Positions 50,101 to 59,667 are shown, counted from the first letter of the stretch. The stretch is 64,000 nt of DNA from Proluteimonas flavola (GCF_021191705.1 NZ_JAIWPU010000005.1:248001-312000); one strand, 5' to 3'. Program-made: numbers and translations. Notes: a model not told the origin generated them from the letters alone.

Positions 50101-52682
50101 AGCTGGACGATGTGACGCAGCGCCAGCAGGAGAATAAGGAGCGGCTCGACCAGGAAATCATCGACCGGTTCAACACCGACGCCGCGGTCGCGGCAAACGC
50201 TGCCGCTGACGCGACGGCCAAGGCCAACGCTGCGCGTGATACGGCGCTGGCCGCCGCCGCTGCCGCTCATGCTGCTGCGGCGGCGGCGCAGGCAGACGCC
50301 GAAGCGCTCGCCGCGCAACTGGCCGAGATCACCGGTGCCGACGAGTGGAGCCCGACCACTCTCTACGCCGCCGCTGCGTTGAGCAAGCGCAACGGTGCGC
50401 TGTACCGGGCCTTGCGGGCGAGCACGAACAAGCCGCCCGAGTCATCTCCGCTCGACTGGGAGAAGATCGGCGATTACGCGAGCCTGGGCGAAGCCGTCGC
50501 CGCCGCGCTTTCGCTTTCGCAGCAGACCGCAACCGACCTCGCGGTCCAGGCGACCCGGCTGGATGCGGTGACAGCGCGCATGCCGACGGGCACGGGCCCG
50601 CTCGCGGCATCGGCAACAGTCTCCGACAACAACACCGCCAGCATCAACCGCGACACCGCGCTCGGCGCACGCCTCGCGGTGACGGAAGCCCGCATGCCGA
50701 CCGGTTCAGGCGAACTGGCGACCCTGGCCAGGGTGGTGCAGGCCGAGACAACGGCGGCCGCGGCGAACAGCGCCCTGGCGACGCGCACCACGTCCATGGA
50801 AGCGCGCATGCCGACCGGGACAGGGCCACTCGCAACTCAAGCGACGGTGACCGCATACGACGCCGCCAGCGTCACTCGCGACACTGCGCTCGGCAACCGG
50901 ACGACCGCGATCGAGACGCGTCTGCCGACAGGCACGGGCCCTCTCGCGAGCGAGGCGCGCGTGGTGCTGGCCGAACAGGCGGCGGCTACCGCTGCGAGCG
51001 CGAATGCCTCGCGCATCAGCGTGGTCGAAGGTCGCATGCCGACCGGCACCGACAAGCTCGCTAACGAAGCCCGTGTCGTGCAAGCGGAAACGGCCGCAGC
51101 GAGCGCGAATGCGGCAAACGCCAGCGCGATCCAGAACCTGCAGGCCGGGCTGCGAAATGCTGCGACGGTAACGAATGGAGGCTTTGAATTCGACGGCGAT
51201 TGGTCGCTCTCGTCGGAGTACAGCTACTACAGCAGCCAGGCCGAAGCGCGCAACGGTTCGCGTTACGTCCGGAAGTCCGGGGTCGCTGGCGAAGGCATCA
51301 CGACGTTCAAGGACGGCGTGAACACGAGCTTTGCTGTTGAAGGAGGAGCATCGCTGCGGTTCGGAGGCTACGTGCGGGCTCTCAACTCGGTGACAGCAGC
51401 GGGGTATGGCTACATTGCTGTCGCCTACGATGCTTCGGGCAGCATCGTAGGCAGCAGGTTCGCGCAGCGGCCGGGGGGCGCTTCCCATCTTTGGGCGTTG
51501 CTCGAAGATGTCTGGGCCTTGCCAGCAACAGCTGTGTCATGCCACATCCGGATACGCACTGTCGGCCACTCGTCGGGCGTGATCGGTTTTGACGATGCTT
51601 ATGCACGTCGAGTTGACCCGGCGACAACCGCGAATGCGAACGCGATTACCGCAACAGATGTGCGTGTCGCGGAGCACGCGGGGCAGCTGTTGGCGCAGGC
51701 GCAGTTGATTCAAGGGCTGCAGGCAACGTCAGGGTCGCAGTCGGCGTCGATCAATACGTTGATGCAAGTCAACGCGTCTTCTTCCGCAGCGCCCGATGTC
51801 CGGAACGCGTCGTTCGAAACAGTGGGCGGCTGGGGCACTAGCGGCACCAACGAAGTGCTGCCAGCGGCAGCGTCTTACGACGCAACGCCCGGACGCACTG
51901 GTGCGCGCAGGATGGTGTTCACCGGGAACGCCGACATCGTAAACACGGGGCGTACCGGCGTCCGCTTTGGCGAGCGGCTGAGGATGACAGCATGGGGCGT
52001 TCGGACCGGGCCATCGCTGCCAGCGGCAGCCCAGGTGCGGATCATCGCGCGGGAGTACGACGCGGCCGGCGGTTTTCTCAGCACCGTACTTGTCGCAACT
52101 GCGGAAATCGGCGCGGGCTTCGCATACATCGCCGCAACTGCGCTGTACTCACCAAGCTCACCGAACGTGTCGTTTGTGACCGTACAGCTTTCGCCGCGGG
52201 GGGTCACGTCGGGCGCCATGGCAATGGACGACGTGAGCGTCGAGCGTCTGACTACCGCAGACGAAAGCGCGATGGCGAAGTTCGGCATCTACACCGATGT
52301 CAACGGCAATATCGCTGGTATCGAGAGCGAGAACAACGGCCAAGTATCCACCGTCAGCATTCTTGCCACCGTGTTCCGCGTCTTCGCCGGCGCCGCAGCC
52401 AGCGGCATGGAATGGCAGGCGAGCTACATCCGCATCTACGGCAACGGGTATCAGCTGGTGATGGGCACAGGCTTCGGCACCGGCAGCAACCTGGTCCAGT
52501 GGTTCGGTCCGAACATTGGCGCCGCGAACTGCACCACGGCGAACTGCACCGAGTGCAAGACGATCACCGGGCAGACCTTTATCCGCGGCTCCAACGCGCA
52601 GGGGCACATGGAGATCACGAATACGCTGCTGCAGGTGTTTGACGTCAACAACGTCCGGCGTATTCGCCTGGGTTTGCCCTGA
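47178..52682 (+). CDS. Tail tip / host-specificity protein, J-like
   Basis: A protein of about 1834 residues. Near the N-terminus are a GETLGQFLRR segment, hydrophobic helices (about residues 90-145) and the LPLVFGVVKYAPDIISAPY motif of J proteins. Residues about 1133-1322 hold five RMPTGTG repeats. Two jelly-roll-like domains follow (NGGFEFDGDWS...FDDAYARRV and NASFETVGGWG...MDDVSVERL), then a C-terminal Cys cluster (ANCTTANCTECK). I chose ATG 47178; upstream in-frame ATGs would overlap the protease gene. It probably recognises the receptor. Confidence 0.88.
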   Translation: MLPHAHTRLITTPHPVTCEGQRNFAAPLIKGETLGQFLRRSVPNWTGDAWEVRINGVVVPLEVMDRVRPKDGTLIEVRSLVKKQALYIVAMIALTYFTMGAGAGWIAGAAGVAAGGTAAMMIGVGLFMAGSILINKVLGPKPASAGGQADQNTVYNIGAGRNQARPYQPLPLVFGVVKYAPDIISAPYTWYEGEDQILGMVLTPGINAQRVEALTNGDAPLSAYEGVQVYHAGFPGMPDQQIPLYSDADTIQGGELNKDQTWVQRATPARTVRIQVNLEYILGDQTSKGKPYLNVETVEVQYRVTGATNWMPLVSRNFANSSYDPKRATLARDVAEGQYDVRVRILGRAIDGGGSNGRSQWQWTTMTAVQADTASYAGIPRIGVRIKATGQLNGAPDELRCVVHSRPIPVWKGTSWVTEETSNPGAQILQYARGISDENGDRIAGIGLSDDMIDIAALQAFMLHCAAHQFGYNYVVKDARNHDEMVNSLAAAGFGQVTWAGGRLSVVWAAADQPLSGVVNMATIKKGQFQVDYTLANAADGIEFTYYDAEDWSTKTIRVPAPGVTTMLNPATVTGEGVTSEAHAAMLARWHLAQSLYQYKDISFATDIEHLSYQRLSLLSLSHDLTQWGFSGRLVGASIVGGVVSLALDEPVPSPPPGGAYVGLRIPGERTYRVFGVQPFEGTSSTLTLTGAWPNDAPLPGDAAGNPAHDTLWCYDFKATPGYRVRVVAIEPESDLKGARVAVVPESAEFWHYVTTGEYIPAPNESLLQTRPVASGLKVSERQVVQGDTVFTELVASFEIDGPVGDVIVQMSDDNDELVEVARTTTRTAAWRIPGAGTYQIVVRPFAPDGRPGVATVTIYTTIGADAPPVLVDLFDVEERSGGVRLYTWGWLAGTTQSADFAGVEIRYTAGSVPAPDWEAMTPVGADGYHTAPFEAVIPDSGQWTFAARSRNTSGTLSTGMRVVTKTLTANLGEQLDDVTQRQQENKERLDQEIIDRFNTDAAVAANAAADATAKANAARDTALAAAAAAHAAAAAAQADAEALAAQLAEITGADEWSPTTLYAAAALSKRNGALYRALRASTNKPPESSPLDWEKIGDYASLGEAVAAALSLSQQTATDLAVQATRLDAVTARMPTGTGPLAASATVSDNNTASINRDTALGARLAVTEARMPTGSGELATLARVVQAETTAAAANSALATRTTSMEARMPTGTGPLATQATVTAYDAASVTRDTALGNRTTAIETRLPTGTGPLASEARVVLAEQAAATAASANASRISVVEGRMPTGTDKLANEARVVQAETAAASANAANASAIQNLQAGLRNAATVTNGGFEFDGDWSLSSEYSYYSSQAEARNGSRYVRKSGVAGEGITTFKDGVNTSFAVEGGASLRFGGYVRALNSVTAAGYGYIAVAYDASGSIVGSRFAQRPGGASHLWALLEDVWALPATAVSCHIRIRTVGHSSGVIGFDDAYARRVDPATTANANAITATDVRVAEHAGQLLAQAQLIQGLQATSGSQSASINTLMQVNASSSAAPDVRNASFETVGGWGTSGTNEVLPAAASYDATPGRTGARRMVFTGNADIVNTGRTGVRFGERLRMTAWGVRTGPSLPAAAQVRIIAREYDAAGGFLSTVLVATAEIGAGFAYIAATALYSPSSPNVSFVTVQLSPRGVTSGAMAMDDVSVERLTTADESAMAKFGIYTDVNGNIAGIESENNGQVSTVSILATVFRVFAGAAASGMEWQASYIRIYGNGYQLVMGTGFGTGSNLVQWFGPNIGAANCTTANCTECKTITGQTFIRGSNAQGHMEITNTLLQVFDVNNVRRIRLGLP
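50574..51143 (+). repeat. Five 114-bp repeats in the J-like gene
   Basis: Copies start at 50,574, 50,688, 50,802, 50,916 and 51,030, each beginning with the RMPTGTG-type motif and exactly 38 codons long. Types alternate: copies 1 and 3 share INRDTALG-like ends, copies 2, 4 and 5 share VVQAE-like ends. Confidence 0.9.
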
Positions 52683-52987
52683 TGCCGGCCGGGCTTGAAG
52701 CATGGGACGCGCAGGGGCGAATCGTCGTTGACCTCACGGATCGACTTACGCAATACCTGGGCGAGGCGGTCGTGACGGCTGGGGTAAACGGAAGCGTATC
52801 GGTCCCGCAAACCGGTGCGGGCAATTCGGTGTGGGCGGCCTTCATTTCAGGGAGCGTGATCGATCGGTCGCGGGTGACGCCTGCGTTTTCAGTCAGCGGC
52901 AACACGATCAGCTGGGCGTGGCCGGCGAATCTCGCCGGTTCGGGGCTGATTGCCGTTGGCGGCGTTGTCAAATTCGGACGGTACTGA
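52682..52987 (+). CDS. Tail-tip accessory protein
   Basis: A 101-residue beta-rich protein starting MPAGLEAWDAQGRIVVDL, linked by TGATG to the J-like gene. Its repeated aromatic and Gly strands fit a small tip or fibre component. Confidence 0.65.
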   Translation: MPAGLEAWDAQGRIVVDLTDRLTQYLGEAVVTAGVNGSVSVPQTGAGNSVWAAFISGSVIDRSRVTPAFSVSGNTISWAWPANLAGSGLIAVGGVVKFGRY

Positions 52988-53685
52988 TGGGCGTCTACTT
53001 CGAGAGCGTCAATGACGACGCTGCGATCCAGATCGATGACACGTTTGCCAACTTCGCCTACGTGCAGTCGGTGGCGGTGCAGCCGGTTGCGTCGACAGAT
53101 CAGAGCGCGCAGGCCGGGACGGGGCGGTGGTCATTCTCGGTGCAGGGTATTGATCCGCTTCTGGCGGTGAGCGCCCCCGATGGCGTGGCACTGGATCAGC
53201 GCACGCAGAGCGGATCGGTGTTCAACTTCTCGGGCCTTTGCGAGACGACCGGCAGCATCACGTTCTACGTGTTCGACCGCCCGGTGATGGGCGGTAGCGG
53301 GCAGTACCTAGAGATCCGCAACGCGGCCAATGAGGTCGTGTTCGACGCCTCCGCACGCTACATGCGCGTCATGGGTCAAATATCCAGCACGGGAGGCGCG
53401 GGCTCGATATCGGTGCCAGCCGGCCGGACATACGGTGCGCTATTGGGGCTGAGCGGCCAGGCAATCACCGTGGCCGGTGGCTACGTCGGTGGTGGCCCGT
53501 ACTGGCTGGTGCAGGTCATCAACGAGCGACCATTTGTCCGCGTGAGTGGCGGAGTCGCGTCTTACGGGAGATTCCGCAGCCATTCCTGGGCGCAGGATGG
53601 CCCGTCGGGCGTCCCCACGCCGAATCCCGGTCAGTACGGCAGCCCCTCGCTAATCACTCCAGTGGTCGACATCACCGGCTACTGA
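52987..53685 (+). CDS. Tail-tip or fibre protein
   Basis: A 232-residue protein starting MGVYFESVNDDAAIQIDD, rich in Gly and aromatic residues and beta strands. Its location after the J-like gene suggests a receptor-contact or tail-fibre role. Function is inferred. Confidence 0.6.
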   Translation: MGVYFESVNDDAAIQIDDTFANFAYVQSVAVQPVASTDQSAQAGTGRWSFSVQGIDPLLAVSAPDGVALDQRTQSGSVFNFSGLCETTGSITFYVFDRPVMGGSGQYLEIRNAANEVVFDASARYMRVMGQISSTGGAGSISVPAGRTYGALLGLSGQAITVAGGYVGGGPYWLVQVINERPFVRVSGGVASYGRFRSHSWAQDGPSGVPTPNPGQYGSPSLITPVVDITGY

Positions 53686-53718
53686 TCCTTCGATACACCA
53701 AACCAAAAGAGAAAGCAC

Positions 53719-54048
53719 ATGAGCATGAAGATCAACGTCCGCGTCGATGCCAACCCGGAACTGCTGCGCCAGCATCTCGAGGACCACCTCGCCGCCAACC
53801 CAGTCGCTGAGCGCGAACCGCACCCGTTCCAAGCCGGCGAGTTCATCCGCTTCACGGGAGACCTCGCCCGAGCACTGAGCGTCGCCCCTGACAACCCGGT
53901 GCTGGTGAAAGAGGCGAACCCTGGCTCGCCGACCATCACCTGCCTGTTCTACAACGCGAATGGCGACATCCAGGAGCACAACTTCACGCCGTCGCAACTG
54001 CGCGGTGCTGAGGACGAAACAGATTCGGAAATTCCCGAAGCGGCTTGA
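53719..54048 (+). CDS. Hypothetical protein
   Basis: A 109-residue protein starting MSMKINVRVDANPELLR with an acidic Glu/Asp tail. No family recognised. Confidence 0.6.
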   Translation: MSMKINVRVDANPELLRQHLEDHLAANPVAEREPHPFQAGEFIRFTGDLARALSVAPDNPVLVKEANPGSPTITCLFYNANGDIQEHNFTPSQLRGAEDETDSEIPEAA

Positions 54049-54245
54049 AGGATTACCCCGATACGGAATTCCCCGTGTCGCAGCCATCCTGCATCAACAG
54101 CACGTGCGTGCGCCGCGGCCGTATCCCCCCAGGATGCTGCCGCGATCGCCGGCCTTCGGGCCAGCGCACGCTGCTGCCTGAATCACGCCGATCAGCGTGG
54201 TTTCGGGTCTCGGCCCATGCGACCCGCCCGTCGGAACATGACGGC

Positions 54246-54431
54246 ATGGTCAACCAGCACAAGGCCCGGTGGGCCGCTCGCCGGGCGGAAGCTCTGGAGC
54301 GGCAGGCGATGGACTTGGGCGCGGAGCGGGGCGGGGACTGGCGCGAGCGCAGCCGTCGACGCGAGGCCGTGACGCGTCTGCATCGCGAGTCGGCCCGCTA
54401 CAGGCAGATGGAGGCCCGCTGGGCGGCGTAG
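54246..54431 (+). CDS. Small Arg-rich hypothetical protein
   Basis: A 61-residue protein starting MVNQHKARWAARRAEALER, basic and helical. A longer start at a TTG (54045) is possible. The ribosome site is weak. Confidence 0.4.
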   Translation: MVNQHKARWAARRAEALERQAMDLGAERGGDWRERSRRREAVTRLHRESARYRQMEARWAA

Positions 54432-54469
54432 TCGCAGGGTCTGCGACGACCGGGCGTAGGATCTCGTCC

Positions 54470-54841
54470 ATGAAATGGGTCGGCGTCACAATCCATGACG
54501 AGGTGAAGACGGTCCTGCAGATCGACGGCGTCGGCGTGGCGCGGATGAGCGAGCGGCTGGGAGGGACGTGGTTCGTGTACCTCTGGTATCACCACGGGTT
54601 CGAGGATCGGGTCACTCGCAACTGCAGCAGCTTCGAACAGGGCCGGGCCGGGGTCGAGATGTGGGCGCAGCGGCACATGGACACGCTGTGCCGCGAGGTG
54701 GCGGAGATCAACGCGGCGAGTGCCGCGCGGCGAGTCCGGTATGCGTCGGAAAGCTCGGAGCCGTATCGACCGGTGTATGGGCCTGAGCCACGTCATCCAG
54801 GCAGGCCGAAGGGTCAGCGGCGGGGACGCAAGCCGTTCTGA
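54470..54841 (+). CDS. Hypothetical protein at the right end of the prophage
   Basis: A 123-residue protein starting MKWVGVTIHDEVKTVLQID, beta-rich then basic (RPKGQRRGRKPF). It is the last clear phage gene. No family recognised. Confidence 0.55.
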   Translation: MKWVGVTIHDEVKTVLQIDGVGVARMSERLGGTWFVYLWYHHGFEDRVTRNCSSFEQGRAGVEMWAQRHMDTLCREVAEINAASAARRVRYASESSEPYRPVYGPEPRHPGRPKGQRRGRKPF

Positions 54842-54964
54842 TCCGCCACCCTATCCGCGCGTAACGCATTGATCGGATTGGGCACGATTGTGCCTGTTCT
54901 GGGCACGCCTTCTGCCCCCCGTTTCCCTGTCAGATCAACAGGATGGCGGCGTCACGGCGCAAGT

Positions 54965-55009
54965 CTGGGGGACAAGTGGTCGTCGGTTCAAATCCGGCTA
55001 CCCCGACCA
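54965..55009 (+). other. attR: 3' half of tRNA-Pro(GGG)
   Basis: The sequence matches tRNA positions 32 to CCA: anticodon loop CTGGGGG, 3' anticodon strand ACAAG, T-arm GTCGG-TTCAAAT-CCGGC, acceptor TACCCCG, discriminator A, then CCA. Position 72 is G, so position 1 would be C, the C1-G72 pair unique to tRNA-Pro. The partner CTTGT strand and 5' acceptor CGGGGTA are absent upstream, so only the 3' half remains; the phage joined here. Confidence 0.85.
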
Positions 55010-55029
55010 AAACACGCGACATCCGAACG

Positions 55030-55061
55030 GCCCGTGCGCAAGCGCGGGCTGTTCTGTTTTT
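55030..55061 (+). terminator. Terminator following the tRNA-Pro remnant
   Basis: A GC hairpin GCCCGTGCGC/GCGCGGGC with a small bulge, followed by TTTTT. It likely served the original tRNA gene. Confidence 0.75.
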
Positions 55062-55080
55062 GGTCGTATCCAGCGTGGCG

Positions 55081-55248
55081 TCAGGCCGCGTCCAGCAGCG
55101 CGCGGCCCTCGCTCGTGAGATCGATATCGCCGTCCTCGGCCAGCACGGCATAGCCCGCATTGACGGCCCAGTCGGTCTCGGATTCGCTGATGGGTGTCGT
55201 CGCGTCGATATCGCGCAGGATGCGGCGCTGGTCATCGTTGATCTGCAT
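55081..55248 (-). CDS. Small host hypothetical protein
   Basis: A 55-residue protein starting MQINDDQRRILRDIDAT, acidic and helical. It has no phage-like features and is the first gene right of attR. No family recognised. Confidence 0.5.
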   Translation of the reverse strand: MQINDDQRRILRDIDATTPISESETDWAVNAGYAVLAEDGDIDLTSEGRALLDAA

Positions 55249-55437
55249 GTGGGTGTCCGGTGCGGGGGATGCGTCAACGTAGCGATGCGGATGTCGGCGA
55301 GGCGTGCCCACTGGATGCTCGGCCGATTGCGCACACCGCCAGGCTGAACGGAACGCCGAAGATGCGCATCAGGCGATGCGCATTCGCGATTGCGACTTCG
55401 TATGCTCGGCCTTCATCTTCTTGAACGGATCTGGCTG

Positions 55438-56541
55438 ATGGAGAAGCGGTTCGGTGTTGCGGTGCTCGCGTTCGCAATGGCATCGGTGTCGGTGGCCCCT
55501 ACCGTGTAGGCGCAGGAAGCTGCGGCGACCTTGCCTGCGCCCGCCGTGCAGTCCGATACGTCCGACGTCCGGGACATGGACACCGTCGTCGTCACCGGCG
55601 TGCAGCCCGGGCCGGGCCTGTGGCGGGTGCGGCGCGACGATGGGCACACGCTCTACATCCTCGGCACGCAGTCGCCGTTGCCCGCTGACATCACGTGGCG
55701 CGCGGATGAGGTGCGAGACGTATTGACCGAGGCGGGCGTCGCGCTCGGGCCGCCGGGTGTGCAGGTCGGGGCCGACGTCGGCTTCTTCCGTGGTCTGACC
55801 CTCGCGCCGTCCGCATTCCGTGCGATGCGCAATCCCGATGGCGCCACGCTGGAGGAATTGCTGCCGGCGGATCTCTACGCGCGTTGGTCGGCGCTCAAGC
55901 AGCGTTACATCGGGCGCGATCGCGGCATCGAGCGCAAGCGCCGCTTGATCGCGGTGTATCAGCTGTATCGCGCAGCGCTGGAGCGCAACGGCCTGCGCGA
56001 GGGCGGAATCATCGGTCCAGTCATCAACGAGGCGCTCAAGGCGCGTGGCATGGAGGTCGCGTCGACCGTGCTCGAGCTCAAGATCGACGATCCACGCGGC
56101 GCACTGGCCGCGTTCCGGCGCGAGACGCTCAAGCCCGAGGATCTCGACTGCGTGCGCGGCACGCTCGACATCATCGAAAGCGATCTGCCGTTGATGACGG
56201 CGCGAGCGAACGCATGGGCGGTTGGCGATCTCGATGCGCTGCGCGGCATGCCCGATGCGCGGGCGCAGGTCATGACCTGCCTGTCGGCGTGGACCGCGAG
56301 CGAGACCGCGCGCGAGCTGGGCATGGCGGATGTTCAATCGAAGGTCGGCGCGGCCTGGCTGTCGAAGGTCGATGCCGCGATGGCCGAACACCCGGTGGTC
56401 TTCGCGACGGTGCCTCTGGATTCGTTGCTGCGCGCCGATGGACAGCTCGCAGCGCTGCGGGCGCGTGGTTACACCGTGCTGGCGCCCGATGAGGCGGACG
56501 TCGTCGAAGACGCGGAAAGCGACGAGACAGCGGCGCCCTGA
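55438..56541 (+). pseudogene. TraB/GumN-type protein with an in-frame stop after its signal peptide
   Basis: A secretory signal MEKRFGVAVLAFAMASVSVA begins at ATG 55438 but is cut by TAG at 55507-55509, in the same frame as the long body that continues to 56,541. The body (HTLYILGTQSPLPADI near residue 60 of the full frame) matches TraB/GumN-type proteins of gammaproteobacteria. A single C-to-T change (CAG to TAG) would create the stop. Either the gene is inactive, or translation restarts downstream without export, or the base is wrong. Confidence 0.75.
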
Positions 56542-56542
56542 A

Positions 56543-56560
56543 GGCCCGCAGACGCGGGCC
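56543..56560. terminator. Bidirectional hairpin between TraB-type gene and dxs
   Basis: A 7-bp stem GGCCCGC/GCGGGCC with loop AGAC between convergent genes. Confidence 0.65.
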
Positions 56561-56567
56561 CGTTCGA

Positions 56568-58481
56568 TCAGCCCGCTGCGGCGGCCTGCAACGCCACGCC
56601 GCCGCTGCGCAGCTCCGGCCAGCGGCGCAGCACCGCCTCGCGGATGCCGGCGACATCGAGCCCTGCTTCGGCGAGCAGATCCTCGCGGCTGGCGTGATGC
56701 TGGAATGCGTCGGGCAGGCCGAGGTGCAGCACCGGCATCGTGACGCCTTCGGCATTGAGCAGTTCGGCAACACCCGAACCGGCACCGCCGGCGATCACGT
56801 TGTCCTCGAGCGTCACGAAGCCGTCGTGGGTCATCGCCAGTTCCAGCAGCAGGGCGCGGTCGAGCGGACGCACGAAGCGCATGTTGACGACGGTCAGGTC
56901 GAGCGTCTCGCCGACCTGCTCGGCGGCCGGCACGATCGCGCCGAACGCCAGCAGCGCGATGCGCGCACCGTGGCGGCGCACTTCGGCCTTGCCGATCGGG
57001 AGGGTGTCGAGCCGGGTATCGATGGCGACACCAGGACCGGTGCCGCGCGGGTAGCGCACCGCGGCCGGGCCTTCATGGCAGAAGCCGGTCGTCAGCATCG
57101 CGCGGCATTCGTTCTCGTCGGCCGGTGCCATGACCACCATGTGCGGCACGCAGCGCAGGAAGCTCAGGTCGAGGTTGCCGGCATGCGTGGCGCCGTCCGG
57201 ACCGACGACGCCGCCACGGTCGATCGCGAACAGCACGTCGAGCTTCTGCACCGCGACGTCGTGGACCAGCTGGTCGTAGGCGCGCTGCAGGAAGGTCGAG
57301 TAGATCGCGACGACCGGCTTGGCGCCTTCGCAGGCCATGCCCGCGGCCAGCGTGACCGCATGCTGCTCGGCGATGGCGGTGTCGAAGTAGCGCGCCGGAT
57401 ATTCCTTCGAGAAGCGCACCAGCCCCGAGCCTTCGCGCATCGCCGGCGTGATGCCGAGCAGCAGCGGATCGGCCGCGGCCATGTCGCAGATCCAGTCGCC
57501 GAACACGTCGGTATAGGTCGGCTTCTTTGCCCCGCTCTTGGCGACCAGGCCCTTGTCGGGATCGAACGGGGACACGGCGTGGTAGCCGATCTGGTCGCCC
57601 TCGGCGAGTTCGTAGCCCTTGCCCTTGGTGGTGATGATGTGCAGCAGTTGCGGACCTTTGAGGCCCTTGAGCGTCTTCAAGGTCTCGACCAGCGCCTGGA
57701 CGTCGTGGCCGTCGATCGGGCCGGTGTAGTGGAAGCCCATTTCCTCGAACAGCGTGGACGGCACGAACATGCCCTTCCAGTGCTCTTCCCAGCGGCGCAC
57801 GAACTTCGCAGTCGGGTTGTTCTTGTCGCCGAGCAGCTTCTTTCCGCCTTCGCGCAATGCATTGAGCGTGCGGTTGCCGGTCGCGCGGCCGAGCATCTTG
57901 GTCAGCCCGCCGACGGCTTCGCTGATCGACATGCGGTTGTCGTTGAGGACCACCAGCATGTCCGGCTCGGGTTCCATACCGCCGGCGTGGTTGAGTGCTT
58001 CGTAGACCATGCCGGCGGTCATCGCGCCGTCGCCGATCACTGCGACCACGCGGCGGTCGTTGCCGGCCTGCGCGTTGGCGATCGCCATGCCCAGTGCGGC
58101 CGAGATCGAGGTCGACGAATGGCCGACGCCGAAGGTGTCGTACTCGGACTCCTCGCGCTTGGGAAACGGCGCCACGCCGTCCTTCTGCTTGACCGTGTGG
58201 ATGCGGTCGCGGCGGCCGGTCAGGATCTTGTGCGGATAGGTCTGGTGGCCGACGTCCCAGACGACGCGGTCGTGCGGCGTGTCGTAGAGGTAATGCAGCA
58301 CCGTCGTGAGTTCGATCACGCCGAGGCCGGCGCCGAAATGGCCGCCGCTCTTGCCGACGGATTCGATGAGATAGGCACGCAGTTCGTCGGCGATCGCGGG
58401 CAGTTCGGCTTCGTCGAACTGGCGGAGGTCGGACGGCGCGTCGATGCGCGCAAGGCGCGGATAGCGCGTGGAGTCGATCAT
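56568..58481 (-). CDS. dxs: 1-deoxy-D-xylulose-5-phosphate synthase
   Basis: A 637-residue protein matching Dxs along its length. The thiamin-diphosphate site is GDGAMTAGM with a NDNRM end (about residues 158-190), and the catalytic Glu lies in [13 protein letters not shown] (about residue 375). It makes DXP from pyruvate and glyceraldehyde-3-phosphate, the first step of the MEP isoprenoid pathway. Start [13 protein letters not shown] is preferred. Confidence 0.97.
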   Translation of the reverse strand: MIDSTRYPRLARIDAPSDLRQFDEAELPAIADELRAYLIESVGKSGGHFGAGLGVIELTTVLHYLYDTPHDRVVWDVGHQTYPHKILTGRRDRIHTVKQKDGVAPFPKREESEYDTFGVGHSSTSISAALGMAIANAQAGNDRRVVAVIGDGAMTAGMVYEALNHAGGMEPEPDMLVVLNDNRMSISEAVGGLTKMLGRATGNRTLNALREGGKKLLGDKNNPTAKFVRRWEEHWKGMFVPSTLFEEMGFHYTGPIDGHDVQALVETLKTLKGLKGPQLLHIITTKGKGYELAEGDQIGYHAVSPFDPDKGLVAKSGAKKPTYTDVFGDWICDMAAADPLLLGITPAMREGSGLVRFSKEYPARYFDTAIAEQHAVTLAAGMACEGAKPVVAIYSTFLQRAYDQLVHDVAVQKLDVLFAIDRGGVVGPDGATHAGNLDLSFLRCVPHMVVMAPADENECRAMLTTGFCHEGPAAVRYPRGTGPGVAIDTRLDTLPIGKAEVRRHGARIALLAFGAIVPAAEQVGETLDLTVVNMRFVRPLDRALLLELAMTHDGFVTLEDNVIAGGAGSGVAELLNAEGVTMPVLHLGLPDAFQHHASREDLLAEAGLDVAGIREAVLRRWPELRSGGVALQAAAAG

Positions 58482-58551
58482 CCGGCAATTGTACGCCCGG
58501 CCCCGCGACCGGCGTCACCGGCCTGTCATGGAAGCCGCACGTTCACTGCAT

Positions 58552-59667
58552 TCAGCGACGGCGCAGGCGGGAGAAGAACCCGCCCCGACGCGCGGGTTCG
58601 TCGACCGCTTCGGGTGCCTCGACGAGCGGCTCCGCGTAACCCGTGGCGAGGTTGGCGTTCACGAACCGGACCACTTCGTCTGCCGGCAGTCCGCTGGCGG
58701 CCACAATCTCGTCGAGCGTGGCCGGGCCCTTCATCATCGCGGTCGCGATGCGGAAGTGGCGCGGATACTCGCGCTCGGTCTGCGGCCACTTGTTCAGCTG
58801 GTAGCGCGCGTCCGGGTCGTGCTCCGGTGCGAGGGTGCCGTTGCCGGCCAACAGGCCGCCCAGCCAGACCAGACGCAGCAGCGGCTGTGGCGCGCCGGAC
58901 GCCTGCGCCTCGCGCGCCCAGGTCGCGTCGTCGACCGGTTCGATCGCATCGCGCCCGATCGGGCCATCGAAGTACTGGCTCAGCGGCTTGAGCGTGGTCG
59001 GGCCGTGGTACTGCTGTGCATCGAAATCGAGCCACAGCGTCGGCCCGGTCTCGCGGCGATAGCGACGGCGGCCGCGCAGCACGCCGGCATCGATCCAGGT
59101 CGCGAAGGGCAGGGCGCGTTCGGGTTCCGGTTCGGGTTCGGGCGCGACCGGGATGACCTCGGGTTCTGCCTGCGCTTCCGGTTCTGCGACGGGTGCGGGT
59201 TCGATTGCGCCTTCGGGCTCCTGAGGGCCGACTTCAGGGGCGGCCTGGACCACCGGCGCGACTTCGGGCACGGTCACCGGGATCGCTTCTTCGCGCGAGT
59301 GGATCACAGGCGCAGCGGCCACCACCGCTGCAGGCACGACAGGCGCGCGCAGCACGATGTCCTGCCTCGCCGCGATCTCGCACAGCAGCGCAGCCATCGC
59401 GTTGTCGTCGAACGGACGCCCGAGCCGGAAATGGGTCTGTACGCGTGGCGCCGAGGTCAGGCCGACGATCTGCTTGCCCGCCGCGTGCAGGCGCAGCCAG
59501 CTCATCGGGCCGTACATGCTGTCCATGTCGACGATGACGTGTTCGGCATCGGATTCGGCGACCAGCAGGAACGGTTCGCCGAGCTGGGCGTTGGCACCGG
59601 CGAAAGCCGCGCGCAATGCGGTTTCGGTGGCGGTGTCCATTCCGCTCAGGGCGATGGTCAGGGGCAT
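58552..59667 (-). CDS. Hypothetical protein with Pro/Glu-rich linker
   Basis: A 371-residue protein starting MPLTIALSGMDTATETA. A folded N-terminal part (LVAESDAEHVIVDMDSMYG) is joined by a long linker of Pro, Glu and Ala (EPEPEPER) to a C-terminal helical part that ends in a basic RRRR-like tail. Start is uncertain; 59709 is also possible. Function unknown. Confidence 0.65.
   Translation of the reverse strand: MPLTIALSGMDTATETALRAAFAGANAQLGEPFLLVAESDAEHVIVDMDSMYGPMSWLRLHAAGKQIVGLTSAPRVQTHFRLGRPFDDNAMAALLCEIAARQDIVLRAPVVPAAVVAAAPVIHSREEAIPVTVPEVAPVVQAAPEVGPQEPEGAIEPAPVAEPEAQAEPEVIPVAPEPEPEPERALPFATWIDAGVLRGRRRYRRETGPTLWLDFDAQQYHGPTTLKPLSQYFDGPIGRDAIEPVDDATWAREAQASGAPQPLLRLVWLGGLLAGNGTLAPEHDPDARYQLNKWPQTEREYPRHFRIATAMMKGPATLDEIVAASGLPADEVVRFVNANLATGYAEPLVEAPEAVDEPARRGGFFSRLRRR

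Noticed and set aside
47181-50318. A 1045-codon reverse frame inside the J-like gene
   Set aside because: It lacks ribosome site and known motifs; the forward frame shows J-type domains and exact protein repeats.
56694-58991. Long forward frame opposite dxs
   Set aside because: dxs motifs on the reverse strand are complete; the forward frame is a high-GC shadow.
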